Shown: positions 47,598 through 57,071, counted from the stretch's first letter. The stretch is DNA of 64,000 nucleotides from Lachnospiraceae bacterium (GCA_017441265.1 JAFRYE010000037.1:16557-80556); one strand, 5' to 3'. Numbers and translations: made by a program. The notes: generated by a model from the sequence alone, not told the origin.

Positions 47598-48200
47598 CTA
47601 CAGTGCCGCAAAGTTGCGCAGGATCTGCATGCCCACATCCCCGCTCTTCTCCGGGTGGAATTGACATGCACAAATTGTGCCGTGCGAAGCCGCCGCGTGG
47701 ATCGTCACGCCGTACTCCGTCGTGGCCGCCACATCCTCCTCGCGACCCGCATGCAGGTAGTAGGAATGCACGAAATAGACGTAACTGCCCTCGGGAATTC
47801 CCGCAAACAACTTCGACTCTTTCGGAAAATGAAGATCGTTCCAGCCGATGTGCGGAATCTTCCGTCCTCCACCCTCGGGAATCCGGAGGATCTTTCCCGG
47901 AAGGATCGACAATCCTTCCACTCCCGGCGCCTCCTCGCTGCTCTCAAACAGCAATTGAAGCCCGAGGCAGATGCCTAGGAAAGGTTTCTCCGCAGCGACT
48001 TCCCGGATCACGTCCGTGAGTCCCCGCTCCGTCAGCCGGCTCATGGCGTCGCCGAACGCGCCGACGCCGGGCAGGATCACCCTGTCCGCCTCGCGGATCA
48101 CCGCGGGGTCGCTCGTCACAACGTTGGGAAGCTCGAGGAGCTTCAATGCATTTTCCACACTGCGGATGTTCCCCGCATCGTAGTCGATGATCGCTATCAT
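47598..48200 (-). CDS. hisH: Imidazole glycerol phosphate synthase glutaminase subunit
   Basis: 200 residues. Class-I glutamine amidotransferase: Cys in LGICLGLQLLFE and the His/Glu pair in CQFHPEKSG. ATG overlaps the histidine kinase stop (ATGA), so translation is coupled to the two-component system. Works with HisF. Confidence 0.96.
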   Translation of the reverse strand: MIAIIDYDAGNIRSVENALKLLELPNVVTSDPAVIREADRVILPGVGAFGDAMSRLTERGLTDVIREVAAEKPFLGICLGLQLLFESSEEAPGVEGLSILPGKILRIPEGGGRKIPHIGWNDLHFPKESKLFAGIPEGSYVYFVHSYYLHAGREEDVAATTEYGVTIHAAASHGTICACQFHPEKSGDVGMQILRNFAAL

Positions 48201-49711
48201 ATCGCTTGGTTCCTTCCGGGCGCCACAGGTGCGGAATCCTGTGCGGACTCCTGCGCCAGTTCCAGTTCAAACCAGAATTCCACGCCGTTTTCGTGGTTTG
48301 CCACGCCGTATTTTTGATGGTGGCGATCCATGATCGCCTTGACGATGGACAACCCGATCCCGCTACCGCCGTACTCACGGCTTCTGGCCTTGTCCACCTT
48401 GTAAAACTTGATCCAGATCTTATCGATATCCGTCTCGGGGATCAACTCTCCGGTGTTGTATACCGAGATTCTCGCGACCGTCTCTTTGCGCTCGACGGAC
48501 ACCGCAAGCTCCTTGGATTTCGATGCATGATTGATCGCGTTGCTCACATAGTTCGTGATGACTTCCTCCACCATGAACTCGTCCGCCCACACGTACACCG
48601 GCTCCTCCTCGCGGAAGTGCAGCGAGATGCCTTTCTGTGAGCGAAGCACCTCGGTGGAATTCAGGATTCCCGCGATGACGCTCACCACGTCAAATCTCGC
48701 GTACTCCACCTGGTTGCCGCCGAATTCCAACTGGTTGAGCACCATCAGTTTCTGAACCATGCGGTTCATCTTGTCCGCCTCGTCGGCGATTACGCTGCAG
48801 TAGTATGCGCGGCTCTCGGGGTCGTCGGAGACATTTTCCGTAAGGCCCTCCGCATAGCCACGGATCAGCGCGATCGGCGTCTTCAGCTCGTGGGAAACGT
48901 TCGCGATGAAATCGGAGCGCATCTCGTCGACCTGCGTACGATACTCAAGGTCGCTCTGAAGCTCGCTGTTGGCGTTCTTCAATTCCATGACCGTCTGTTC
49001 CAGCTGCTCGGACAGCTGGTTCAGCGCTCCGCCGAGTACACCGATCTCATCCTGCCCGTCGACTTTGCATCGCGCGGAAAAATCCAGTTTGGCCATGCGC
49101 TCGGCCTGGGCCGACATCTGCTTGATGGGCTTCGTGACCGTGATGCTGATGACGATCGCAAACAGCGTCGTCACCGCCAAAACGAACAACCCCAGAATGA
49201 ACAGCCAGTCCGTCATCGCGCGGTTGTCCCGGAGCACCGAGTCGTAGTTGGCCCGCAGTAAGACCGTGAAGCCGTTGTCCAGCTTGCCGTACGCGTCGAT
49301 GGTGTCCGACAGCAGGTAGACGTTGTATTTCTCATGCTTGCTGACCATCTCGGGCTCTTCCTCGCCGATCTTGGTGCGGTAGCCGCTGTAGCACATGATC
49401 GGATCCCGGTACCACGCCTCTCTCGTGTTGACGGTCGTGTACTGGATCCGCGCCTTGGCCGCATAGAGGAACAACACGTAATGCCGTCCGACACCGCTCT
49501 CGATCTCGCTCATGTCGGCGTTGGTCAGCTCGTTCCGGCTGCGGAACTGCTCGTTGAGCGAGTCGTAAGCCGCCTCGATGTCGCGGATGTATTTATTTTT
49601 CGAAAAATCATCGACCAGCATGCGGAACAACAGCCACACGCCGCCGATGCTCACGATCGTCAATACGGAAAATGCCACAAGCATCTTAAACCGAAAGGAT
49701 ACTCTCTTCAT
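48197..49711 (-). CDS. Sensor histidine kinase
   Basis: 504 residues from ATG 49711 after CGGAG. Two membrane helices (about 10-30 and 160-180) enclose an external sensor of about 130 residues; then HAMP (about 180-235), a coiled coil, HisKA with NVSHELKTPIALIRGYAEGL (phospho-His) and HATPase (NYVSNAINHAS, GGSGIGLSIVK). Cognate regulator lies upstream. The signal is unknown. Confidence 0.93.
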   Translation of the reverse strand: MKRVSFRFKMLVAFSVLTIVSIGGVWLLFRMLVDDFSKNKYIRDIEAAYDSLNEQFRSRNELTNADMSEIESGVGRHYVLFLYAAKARIQYTTVNTREAWYRDPIMCYSGYRTKIGEEEPEMVSKHEKYNVYLLSDTIDAYGKLDNGFTVLLRANYDSVLRDNRAMTDWLFILGLFVLAVTTLFAIVISITVTKPIKQMSAQAERMAKLDFSARCKVDGQDEIGVLGGALNQLSEQLEQTVMELKNANSELQSDLEYRTQVDEMRSDFIANVSHELKTPIALIRGYAEGLTENVSDDPESRAYYCSVIADEADKMNRMVQKLMVLNQLEFGGNQVEYARFDVVSVIAGILNSTEVLRSQKGISLHFREEEPVYVWADEFMVEEVITNYVSNAINHASKSKELAVSVERKETVARISVYNTGELIPETDIDKIWIKFYKVDKARSREYGGSGIGLSIVKAIMDRHHQKYGVANHENGVEFWFELELAQESAQDSAPVAPGRNQAI

Positions 49712-49722
49712 GCTCGCTCCGC

Positions 49723-50397
49723 TCAATCCTGAGGCTCAAACTTGTAGCCCATGCCCCAGATCGTCTTGATGAAATCACCCTTGGCGCCCATCTTGCTGCG
49801 AAGCTTCTTCACATGGGTGTCAATGGTGCGCGCGTCCCCGTAATAATCATAATTCCAGACGTTGTTGAGAATCTTCTCTCTCGACAGCGCCACGCCCTTG
49901 TTCTCCACGAAGAAGGACAACAGCTCAAACTCCTTTACGCTGAGCTCCACGGGCTCTCCGTCGATGGTCACGATGTGCGCCGTCTTATCGATCACGATAC
50001 CGCCCACCGAAAGGCTCGACTCCTCCTGACCGGCGCGCCGCAGGATCGCGTCCACACGGGCCATCAGGATCTTCGGGCTGAACGGCTTCGAGATATACTC
50101 ATCCACGCCGAGCTTAAAGCCCAGCAGCTCGTCTCTCTCCTCCGTGCGCGCCGTCAGCATGATGATCGGCACTTTGGAGTATTGACGGATCTCCTTGCAC
50201 ACCTGCCATCCGTCCATCTTGGGCATCATCACGTCGAGGATGACCAGATCGATATCCTTGCGGCCGAAGAAGATGTCGAGCGCCTGCTCGCCGTCCTCAG
50301 CCTCCACAAAATGATAGCCGCGGTTCTGCAAAAAATCGCAAACCAGTTTGCGCATGCGTGCCTCGTCATCCACGACCAAAACCGTAATGTCGTCCAT
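49723..50397 (-). CDS. OmpR-family response regulator
   Basis: 224 residues from ATG 50397 after GGAGGAG. Receiver with acidic pair VVDDE, phospho-Asp in LVILDVMMPKMDGW and Lys in EYISKPFSP; winged-helix DNA-binding domain (VKEFELLSFFVENKGVALSREKI, TIDTHVKKLRSKMG). First gene of an RR-HK-hisH-hisF-ung string. Confidence 0.95.
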   Translation of the reverse strand: MDDITVLVVDDEARMRKLVCDFLQNRGYHFVEAEDGEQALDIFFGRKDIDLVILDVMMPKMDGWQVCKEIRQYSKVPIIMLTARTEERDELLGFKLGVDEYISKPFSPKILMARVDAILRRAGQEESSLSVGGIVIDKTAHIVTIDGEPVELSVKEFELLSFFVENKGVALSREKILNNVWNYDYYGDARTIDTHVKKLRSKMGAKGDFIKTIWGMGYKFEPQD

Positions 50398-50502
50398 GTT
50401 TCTCTCCTCCGATTCCGAAGACTGCGGACCGAATGTCCGATGCCGAAATTGTATCAAAAGTCTATGTTTGTTTTGTGAACCGCCGCCGGCGGCCTTCTTT
50501 CG

Positions 50503-51357
50503 CTATTTGACGCCGTAGTGGAAAATGCGGACCTGTTTGATCACGATCGCCGGATTCGGCCGCAGTTTCGACGTCACTTTCGTCTCCATGACGGCGTCCA
50601 GCACCTCGTAGCCGTCGTAAATCTGTCCGAACACGGTATTGTGTCCCTGCAGCCACGGCGCGCCGCCGTACTTCTCGTACAGCGCCATGTCCTCGGCGCT
50701 CAACTCCGTGTCGTACGCCTCCTTGATATACTCCTCCGTCGTCAGATGGAACCGTCCGTCAAGCGGTTCCCGCAGTCCCCGCACGAGCGAAGCTTTCGTC
50801 TGCACGAAGAAAAACTGGTTCGTGTTCGTCGACTCGGTTCCCAGGTTGGCCATGCACAGCGCCCCGCGGATCGGGTGCAGCCTGTCCGTGATCTCATCCG
50901 GGAATCCGCCTCCGTAGATGCTCTCACCGCTCAGCCCGAGTCCTTCCTTGTCCCCGGCCTGCATCATGTAATCCGCAACGACGCGGTTGATCCGTATGCC
51001 GTCATAGTTTCCGTTGCCGGCGATCGTCTTGAAGTTCTCCACGGCCTTTCGGGCATCATCGGAAAATAAGTGCACAAAGATGGAACCGTACCCTTCGATC
51101 ACGAACTCCGCGCACAGATCCCCCTGCGCCGGCTCCCGCAGCTGGTACACCGTCTGCGCCTCCGGCCGGAGTGCCGGCTCCGTCTCGTCCTCCTCCCAGG
51201 ATGGCGTCGGCGTCACCGCCTCGGTAGGCTCGGTCGAGGTATTCGATCCCGTACCGTTTTTGCCTGTGTTTTTGCCGCATGCGGAGAGCATCCAGACAGC
51301 AGCTGCCAACAGGCAGACCGCGATCCCGTATCGAATTGTCCCACACATGCTCCGCAT
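50503..51357 (-). CDS. Cyclophilin-type prolyl isomerase lipoprotein
   Basis: 284 residues from ATG 51357; GGAGG lies upstream at a rather long distance. Signal peptide with lipobox LSAC, a short Thr-rich spacer, then a cyclophilin domain: RINRVVADYMMQAGD (catalytic Arg, Met, Gln), GALCMANLGTESTNTNQFFFVQTK and HNTVFGQIYDG. An insert of about 45 residues precedes the last motif. It catalyses prolyl cis-trans isomerisation of proteins at the cell surface. Confidence 0.9.
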   Translation of the reverse strand: MRSMCGTIRYGIAVCLLAAAVWMLSACGKNTGKNGTGSNTSTEPTEAVTPTPSWEEDETEPALRPEAQTVYQLREPAQGDLCAEFVIEGYGSIFVHLFSDDARKAVENFKTIAGNGNYDGIRINRVVADYMMQAGDKEGLGLSGESIYGGGFPDEITDRLHPIRGALCMANLGTESTNTNQFFFVQTKASLVRGLREPLDGRFHLTTEEYIKEAYDTELSAEDMALYEKYGGAPWLQGHNTVFGQIYDGYEVLDAVMETKVTSKLRPNPAIVIKQVRIFHYGVK

Positions 51358-51423
51358 TGCTTTTTTCTTCCTCCGCAAGTGACTTTTTCACGAATCTATC
51401 GTAATACAAGAACGCTCATTTTG

Positions 51424-51465
51424 CAAGAAAAAATCATCGGGCGGAGAATCTCTCTACCCGATGAT
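51424..51465 (-). terminator. Terminator of the first serpin gene
   Basis: 9-bp perfect stem ATCATCGGG/CCCGATGAT followed on the minus strand by TTTTTTC. Confidence 0.82.
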
Positions 51466-51507
51466 CGCGACCGTTTTCCGGCCTGTTTTTCCCGTATTCG
51501 GTTTCGT

Positions 51508-52827
51508 TTATTCGTACGTTCCGATAAAGATCGGAAGATTGTTTTGATCCACGATCATGTACACGAACGGACGATCCAGAACGATCCGGCGCACCGGCAA
51601 CGGTTCCGCGCAGGCAGCCAGATCCATGATGATCGCCGTCACTGCCGCCGCCTTAGTCCCTTCGGTATCCACGTCGATGAACGTTTTGTGGATCGCTTCC
51701 GCGACGTAAAGACGTTTTTTCGCCAGTTTGGCAAAGTTTGCTGTGTTCGGATCAAAGGCAGATTCCATTCCCATCGCTGTCATCATTTCTCCCAAATTCA
51801 GGGAATACTCTTGCTTGTACTGCGGCATCGAAACTTTCACTTCACAGCCCTCGGCAGTTGCGATCAGGCCCTCGATGGTTCCGGCTTTCAGGGATTTCAC
51901 AAGGGTATCCACGCTGACGCCCTCATTCGGAAGGAGCGCAATATAGGAGAACTTGTCATTCTTGTAGCCCTTGATGAATCCGGTGCAGAGATCGTTATGC
52001 AGATATATGCTGTTGGCACTTCCGTTCATCATGTCGACCTTCGTCACACTGCCGTCCTCATGGGTGAAATCCTTGTTTTTCTCAACATCCTCACTGTCAA
52101 ACGGATCGCGCCATTTTGCCTCGAGAGAGATGGCGTTGACGAGGATCATCTCCGTCGTCGGCCGAAGTTCCTCGAGCACCTTCTTGATCATGCCCTTCGT
52201 GTTCTCCTCAACCCAGGCGTTCACATCGTCGATCGTTCCCTTGTCCATTGCCGTCGAGAATACGGCCGAGCGGAAGTAATCGGCGCACAGTTTCAGGAAA
52301 TCCGCTTCCACGTATTCCTCAAAGCCGTTGCGGATCCACACCGAATCCGCGTTTGTGAATTCCGGATCGTCCGGATCCGCCTTCACCAGCGACTCGATCC
52401 ACGACGCAAGGTACTCGTTGCGCTCCTCGGTCGTCAGTCCCATGACTTTGTCGATCTCTTCTCTCGTCAGACCGTCAGCTCCGCCGGCCAACATTCCGAA
52501 TGCCACATAGACGGAAAACGGAGAGATCATTCTCGTTTCCCCGGATGCGGTCTGAGCAAAGAGATTGTACGCAAACGTCTCATATGCGCTCTTCATTTTC
52601 TCGTCCATCGATCGCATCGGGACCGCAGACGACGAGGATGTCGTCAACTCACGGGATTCGCCGCCCTTCTTTTCCGGCTCCGCGGTCGGCGTGGGCGTCA
52701 CTTCATTTTCCTTCTTCGGCGTCGGCGTTTTATTCGGCTCGCGTTCCTTCGTTCCGCAGCCGATACAGCCGATCATCAATGCGACAGCGCACAGCAGCGC
52801 CGTCAGGGTACGCAATGGTTTTCTCAT
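51508..52827 (-). CDS. Lipoprotein serpin (copy 1)
   Basis: 439 residues: signal peptide with C-rich lipobox (IGC), a Thr/Pro linker (about 30-60) and a full serpin domain. The hinge is HKTFIDVDTEGTKAAAVTA and the C-terminal signature DRPFVYMIVDQNNLPIFIGTY. The reactive loop runs from GTKAAAVTAIIM through DLAACAEPLPVRR; P1 by alignment is an Ala in DLAACA, uncertain by a few positions. The Ala-rich hinge fits an inhibitory serpin. It would neutralise a serine or cysteine protease at the surface. Tandem with the next gene. Confidence 0.92.
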   Translation of the reverse strand: MRKPLRTLTALLCAVALMIGCIGCGTKEREPNKTPTPKKENEVTPTPTAEPEKKGGESRELTTSSSSAVPMRSMDEKMKSAYETFAYNLFAQTASGETRMISPFSVYVAFGMLAGGADGLTREEIDKVMGLTTEERNEYLASWIESLVKADPDDPEFTNADSVWIRNGFEEYVEADFLKLCADYFRSAVFSTAMDKGTIDDVNAWVEENTKGMIKKVLEELRPTTEMILVNAISLEAKWRDPFDSEDVEKNKDFTHEDGSVTKVDMMNGSANSIYLHNDLCTGFIKGYKNDKFSYIALLPNEGVSVDTLVKSLKAGTIEGLIATAEGCEVKVSMPQYKQEYSLNLGEMMTAMGMESAFDPNTANFAKLAKKRLYVAEAIHKTFIDVDTEGTKAAAVTAIIMDLAACAEPLPVRRIVLDRPFVYMIVDQNNLPIFIGTYE

Positions 52828-52841
52828 AGTTTTTCTCCCTT

Positions 52842-54170
52842 CTATCGGTATGTTCCGATAAACAACGGCAGGTTGTTGCCGTCAATGATCATGTACAAAA
52901 ACGGTCGGTCGCAGATCACACTTCGAAGTGTATACGGCGAAGCCCCTAACTTCCGCACGATGATCGCCGTAGCAGCCGCAGCTTTCGTTCCCGCATCGTC
53001 AAGCTCGAGATATGTCTTGTGGATCACTTTGTCGACGGAGCTCGGAATCGATGACATTCTGGAAAGATCAGCGTCCGCAAACGAGTGGTTCATCCCGATA
53101 CTCCGCAGTTCATCGACCAGATCGTTGCTGTACTCGAACCTGAATTTCGGAATCGCAAATCTCACATCCCCCTGCGTATCCGCCGAGCCTAAAAGATCAC
53201 GGAGTCCGTCCCACGTCAGGGACCGGATCGCATCCGAAAGTGCAATGCCCTCCTTCGGAAGCAGCGCTACGAACCGGAATTCATCGCCCACGTAACTCTT
53301 CATGCAGCCGATGAACGAATCATTTTCCATGAATCCGCCGGATTCGGTGCTGTTGAGCATCGTGACGCTTGAGGTGCTCCCACCCTCATGGGTGAATGTT
53401 GCGTCCTTCTTGATCTTTTCCTGCTCAAACTTCTGCTGCCACTCGGCATCCATTGCGATCGCATTGATGAGAACCATCAGGATCCCCTCGTCCAGGTCCC
53501 CCGCACTCAGGAGTTCCTTGATCATCCCAAGCGTCTTTTCCTTCGTCCATGCGTTGATATCCGCGACTGTCTCCGCGTTCATCGGTGCCGAGTACACAGC
53601 CGCCGTAAAATAATCGACGCACGCCGCAAGGAAATCCTCCTTGATCGAATCCCGGTTGTGATCGTTGATCCACAGTGAATCCGCGATCGTGAACTTCACG
53701 CTCTGCTGCACGGTCAGTTTTTTTAACCATTCTGCCATATACGCATTGCGCGAAGCCTCATCGAGCCCGAGGAGCGCATTGAGCTCTTCCGCCGTCGCGC
53801 CGGCTGCCCCGTTCTCCAGCATGCACAGTGCCGTATATACGGAAAACGGCGACACCAGACTTCCGTTCTCCCCATCACAAGCCGCAAACAGTTTCAGCGC
53901 GAACTCTCCGAACGCGTTGCGCATCGCGTTATCCATGGTTTTCCCTTCCACCGGCGATGCCGAGGAACTCGTCAGCTGTTTCGACGAATTCGTTGTCGGG
54001 TCCTCAGATGTGGTTTCCGTTCCCGTCGGACTCGTTGCCTCCGCACCGGACGAAGGCATGGTGTCCGACTGCAAAACGGTATCATTTCGGTCGCTCCCGC
54101 ATCCGACCGTCGCCGCGATCAGTATCAGCGTGAGTATCGCGGCCAAAAATCGTCTTCCGAGTGAGTTCAT
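52842..54170 (-). CDS. Lipoprotein serpin (copy 2)
   Basis: 442 residues from ATG 54170 after AGGAGAG. Same layout as copy 1: lipobox VGC, Ser/Thr linker (about 30-80), serpin domain with hinge HKTYLELDDAGTKAAAATA and signature DRPFLYMIIDGNNLPLFIGTY. The reactive loop tip differs completely: IIVRKLGASPYTLRS, P1 near Leu by alignment. Only 14 bp separate the two genes, so they form an operon of two inhibitors with different loops. Confidence 0.92.
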   Translation of the reverse strand: MNSLGRRFLAAILTLILIAATVGCGSDRNDTVLQSDTMPSSGAEATSPTGTETTSEDPTTNSSKQLTSSSASPVEGKTMDNAMRNAFGEFALKLFAACDGENGSLVSPFSVYTALCMLENGAAGATAEELNALLGLDEASRNAYMAEWLKKLTVQQSVKFTIADSLWINDHNRDSIKEDFLAACVDYFTAAVYSAPMNAETVADINAWTKEKTLGMIKELLSAGDLDEGILMVLINAIAMDAEWQQKFEQEKIKKDATFTHEGGSTSSVTMLNSTESGGFMENDSFIGCMKSYVGDEFRFVALLPKEGIALSDAIRSLTWDGLRDLLGSADTQGDVRFAIPKFRFEYSNDLVDELRSIGMNHSFADADLSRMSSIPSSVDKVIHKTYLELDDAGTKAAAATAIIVRKLGASPYTLRSVICDRPFLYMIIDGNNLPLFIGTYR

Positions 54171-54281
54171 AATCTCTCCTTTCCGCCGGCTCCCCAAACC
54201 GTCAGCCGGTCATGCCCCCCTCTGCTGTATACCATAGATACGCAGTCGGAATACTCTTTTATGGGAAAACGAAAAAAAGTC

Positions 54282-54342
54282 TTGCAAGTGTAACAATGTT
54301 ATGCTATTATTGCAGTGTAACAGTGTTACGGAACAGTGTTAC
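54282..54342 (+). promoter_or_regulatory. Promoter with three palindromic operator sites for yhbD-bactofilin operon
   Basis: TTGCAA (54282-54287), 17 bp, TATTAT (54305-54310). GTAACAnTGTTAC sites: 54290-54302 inside the spacer (one mismatch), 54317-54329 perfect, and 54330-54342 with a degenerate left arm. Such placement is typical of repression; the operon's own HTH protein is the natural candidate. Confidence 0.75.
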
Positions 54343-54379
54343 GCTTTCGGATTCATTATTAACAACGGAGGTGATCAGC

Positions 54380-54784
54380 TTGGATCAGGAACCGAAATTG
54401 ATCTCCAAGAAAGCACTTCTGGAACGGTACGGAATCTCCTACGGCTCACTTTACCGATGGAAACGCAAGGGGCTGATTCCCGATGAATGGTTTCTTCGGA
54501 AGGCGACCGTGACCGGGCAGGAAACGTATTTTCCGGAAGATCTCATCTGCGAGCGAGTCGAGCTCATCCTCTCCACGAAAGAGGAAGTTCTCCTGGACGA
54601 ACTCGCGCAGCGGCTCTGTGGGGAGGACCGCAACAACGAGGCAATCACCGTGGCAACGCTCTACGGGGAACGCACGATCCGGCTCAGTGACATCCGGGGC
54701 ATTTGGTACACCGACCGCACCGGCCGGCGCGCGGAAGTCACACAATCTATCATTCAATGGTTACATGGAGGTAATAACGTATGA
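54380..54784 (+). CDS. YhbD-like (DUF4004) MerR-type HTH protein
   Basis: 134 residues from TTG 54380 after CGGAGG; no ATG is available in the right place. N-terminal MerR-like winged helix ([30 protein letters not shown]), then a short helical region. YhbD proteins are encoded next to bactofilins in Bacilli and Clostridia, as here. It probably binds the GTAACAnTGTTAC sites in its own promoter (inference). Its stop overlaps the bactofilin start. Confidence 0.8.
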   Translation: MDQEPKLISKKALLERYGISYGSLYRWKRKGLIPDEWFLRKATVTGQETYFPEDLICERVELILSTKEEVLLDELAQRLCGEDRNNEAITVATLYGERTIRLSDIRGIWYTDRTGRRAEVTQSIIQWLHGGNNV

Positions 54785-55509
54785 ACATCTCAGGAAGCGG
54801 CTCGCTGCCGGGCGGCGAGTACAATGAAGGAATTCACATCTCGGGAAGCGGCAAGATCAACGGCAGCGTAAGCTGCAGCGAACTCGTCATCTCCGGTTCC
54901 GGAAAAGTTGAGGGGGATCTGAACTGCAGCGGCATTTTCCGGATCTCGGGAAGCGGCAAGATCCTCGGTGCGGTCCGAGCGAACGCCTGCTCTATCAGCG
55001 GCAGCGGCAAGGTGGAAGGTCCCGCGGACATCGCCGCGGAGATGAAGGTCTCCGGAGCCGGTCACACCGGTCCTCTTCGCTGCACGGAACTCCGCGTTTC
55101 GGGCTCGTATCGCGCTAACGGTGACGTCTCTGCGGAGCGCGCGATCATTCGCGGAGCCATCGGATGCGACGGACTGCTCAACGCCGGAGAGCTCGACATC
55201 GTCTTGGGAGGCGACTGCTCGGCGGACTCCGTCGGCGGCAGCACGATCTCCGTCTCCAGGGCAGGCGTCGGTTTCTTCGCCTCCCTCTTCGGCATCGGCG
55301 AACACTGTTTCACGGTCCGCAACAGCATTGAGGGCGACACGATCAAGTTGGAAAATGTGATCGCCGACAGCGTGATCGGACGCGACGTCACCATCGGTCG
55401 CGGCTGCCGCATCCGCTACGTCTCCTACATCGACCATATCGAGATCGATTCGAAGGCCAATGTCGAGCGGTACGAATGCGCGGTACCGAGCAACACCCCG
55501 GCCCTTTGA
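54781..55509 (+). CDS. Bactofilin-like polymer-forming protein
   Basis: 242 residues with short beta-solenoid repeats of the type ISGSGKxxG in the first 110 residues and a second repeat region with [12 protein letters not shown] near the C-terminus. This matches bactofilin/YhbE-YhbF proteins, which polymerise without nucleotide into a beta-helical scaffold at the membrane. No signal peptide. Translationally coupled to yhbD by ATGA overlap. Confidence 0.82.
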   Translation: MNISGSGSLPGGEYNEGIHISGSGKINGSVSCSELVISGSGKVEGDLNCSGIFRISGSGKILGAVRANACSISGSGKVEGPADIAAEMKVSGAGHTGPLRCTELRVSGSYRANGDVSAERAIIRGAIGCDGLLNAGELDIVLGGDCSADSVGGSTISVSRAGVGFFASLFGIGEHCFTVRNSIEGDTIKLENVIADSVIGRDVTIGRGCRIRYVSYIDHIEIDSKANVERYECAVPSNTPAL

Positions 55510-55568
55510 CACCGCTCTCCCCGATCGGGATCCGTCGTCGCGGGTTCCGCAAAAGTAAGGGAAAATGC

Positions 55569-55597
55569 TTTACTTTATCCGAAACCTGTGCTATACT
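55569..55597 (+). promoter_or_regulatory. Promoter of tRNA-Arg
   Basis: TTTACT (55569-55574), 17 bp, TATACT (55592-55597). GGAAAATGC lies directly upstream of the -35 box (55560-55568). Confidence 0.8.
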
Positions 55598-55609
55598 ACG
55601 TCGGTGTCA

Positions 55610-55682
55610 GCGCTTGTAGCTCAGTGGATAGAGTAGTGGCTTCCGAAGCCAATGGTCGGGGGTTCGAATCCCTTCAGGCGCA
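55610..55682 (+). tRNA. tRNA-Arg (anticodon CCG)
   Basis: 73 nt. Acceptor GCGCTTG/CAGGCGC with one G-T pair, D-arm GCTC..GAGT, anticodon loop TTCCGAA (CCG), T-loop TTCGAAT. CCA not encoded. Confidence 0.93.
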
Positions 55683-55689
55683 CAATAAC

Positions 55690-55746
55690 AGCCGGTTCAC
55701 GGTCCGGGATGCGAAAGCACCCCGGGACGCGAACCGGCTTCTTTGT
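55690..55746 (+). terminator. Terminator after tRNA-Arg
   Basis: Long stem: AGCCGGTTC/GAACCGGCT enclosing a second TCCGGG/CCCGGGA helix, followed by TTCTTTG. Confidence 0.8.
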
Positions 55747-55758
55747 TACTTATGCGGA

Positions 55759-56733
55759 TTACCCCGCCGCCCTCGCCTGCATGCGGTTGCGGATCAACTC
55801 CGGAACCATCGCCCGGAACTCGCTGTAGAGATAGACATCGTCGGCGAGCACCTCCTGCGGAGGCACCTGCGTCGCGTTGATCTCCTGCACCATCTGCCGC
55901 ATCTTGTCGCGCTCGGCCGTCCTCGATGCGGGTATCAGGATCACCTCATGAATGCTCGACGGCAGGATCCAGAAATCCTCCCCGAGCCGTTCGCGGAACC
56001 GGTCCATCTGCGGGATCATCAACAATGCCGACGCTCCCATGTTCCGCTGCTCATTGGTCAGCACATACATCGGAAAATCATCCTCCGCTCCGAACATCGT
56101 CTCCGGCATTCCGAACTCCTCCGGCCGCTTCCCGTGCTTTGCAAAATCCTCGCTGCTGCACTCCGAAAGCATCTCCGAGATCACTTCCTCGATCCTGCAG
56201 ATCCTCGGCGGCGACACCCGCTCCGTGTTGGCGATCGCCAGCTCCGTCATCTCCTCAACGTCAAGTCCGAACTCCTCCGACTGTTCGTTCGTGATCCGCA
56301 CGATTCCCATGCGCCGATCGTCCGTCGTGATGACCCACTGAAACCCCACCGAGAAATCACCGAAATCCAGGTGCGGCATCGTCGCCATCTCCTCCTCGTT
56401 CATCCTACGGTTGACCATCCGAAACTGAATGCTCTCCCGGATCTTCGCCGGTGACATGTCCGGCTCCGTCTCCCACGGCACCCGGTTCTCGCGGTAGACG
56501 TCGATGACGTCCTCCACCACATGTTCCATCGTCCGTCCCTCGGAATACTGTTCGTAAAACGGATCCAGATAGATGGCCGGCATCACGTTGGTATCTCCGC
56601 ACCGGATCGTCAGCCCCTTAAGTTCGATATTATTATTCTTGCGAACGGTCCGCAATGTCGTCTCATAACCGTCCCCCAACCGCCTCTTCACTTCCTCCGT
56701 GACACAGGCACAAAACTCCTGAAAACTCTTCAT
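55759..56733 (-). CDS. DUF5688 family protein
   Basis: 324 residues from ATG 56733 (MKSFQEFCACVTEEV). Family members are common in Lachnospiraceae and similar Clostridia, often in many copies. Features: VTEEVKRRLGDGYE near the start, IYLDPFYEQYSEGRTMEHVVEDV (about 52-74), MYVLTNEQRNMGASALL. No signal peptide or catalytic motif. Function unknown. Open frame extends upstream but conserved start and spacing support this ATG. Confidence 0.85.
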   Translation of the reverse strand: MKSFQEFCACVTEEVKRRLGDGYETTLRTVRKNNNIELKGLTIRCGDTNVMPAIYLDPFYEQYSEGRTMEHVVEDVIDVYRENRVPWETEPDMSPAKIRESIQFRMVNRRMNEEEMATMPHLDFGDFSVGFQWVITTDDRRMGIVRITNEQSEEFGLDVEEMTELAIANTERVSPPRICRIEEVISEMLSECSSEDFAKHGKRPEEFGMPETMFGAEDDFPMYVLTNEQRNMGASALLMIPQMDRFRERLGEDFWILPSSIHEVILIPASRTAERDKMRQMVQEINATQVPPQEVLADDVYLYSEFRAMVPELIRNRMQARAAG

Positions 56734-57071
56734 AGCAAACACACCCCCGGCTTCCCGGGTCCCTTTCCGATAAATCCGATATCGATTGTTGCGCGCCGTA
56801 GTTTGGTTTTGTGACCGGTCATGAAACCGGGTTCCCGTGACCGTTTTTTTGCTGCAATATAAAACGGAGTCACCGGTTCTCCCGGTAACTCCGATTGTAG
56901 CATTCCGTATTGTAAAACGCAAGGATAAAGGCCCTTTCCGGCCGGAGAAAACAACCCTCGGCAACTGTGCAGGATGCTCATTTTCCGAAGCGTTATTCCC
57001 GCTGTTATCACACCGTTTTTGTGCACTTTCTCCAATTTCGAACTGCCCGGTTTGAGCGTGCAAAGGCGCTC
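56734..57071. other. Intergenic region with hairpins
   Basis: 338 bp without a gene. Near 56808-56851 CGGTCA/TGACCG arms are followed on the plus strand by seven T; near 56870-56898 a CGGAGT.ACCGG/CCGGT.ACTCCG stem lies ahead of ATTGTAGC. These may be the terminator of the 57072 gene and leader structure of the DUF5688 gene. CATTTTCC occurs at 56979. Confidence 0.4.

Noticed and set aside
51070..53295. Open frame of about 740 codons on the plus strand antisense to the cyclophilin and both serpins
   Set aside because: It is a shadow of GC-rich codons on the other strand: no ribosome site, no family resemblance, and basic low-complexity composition.
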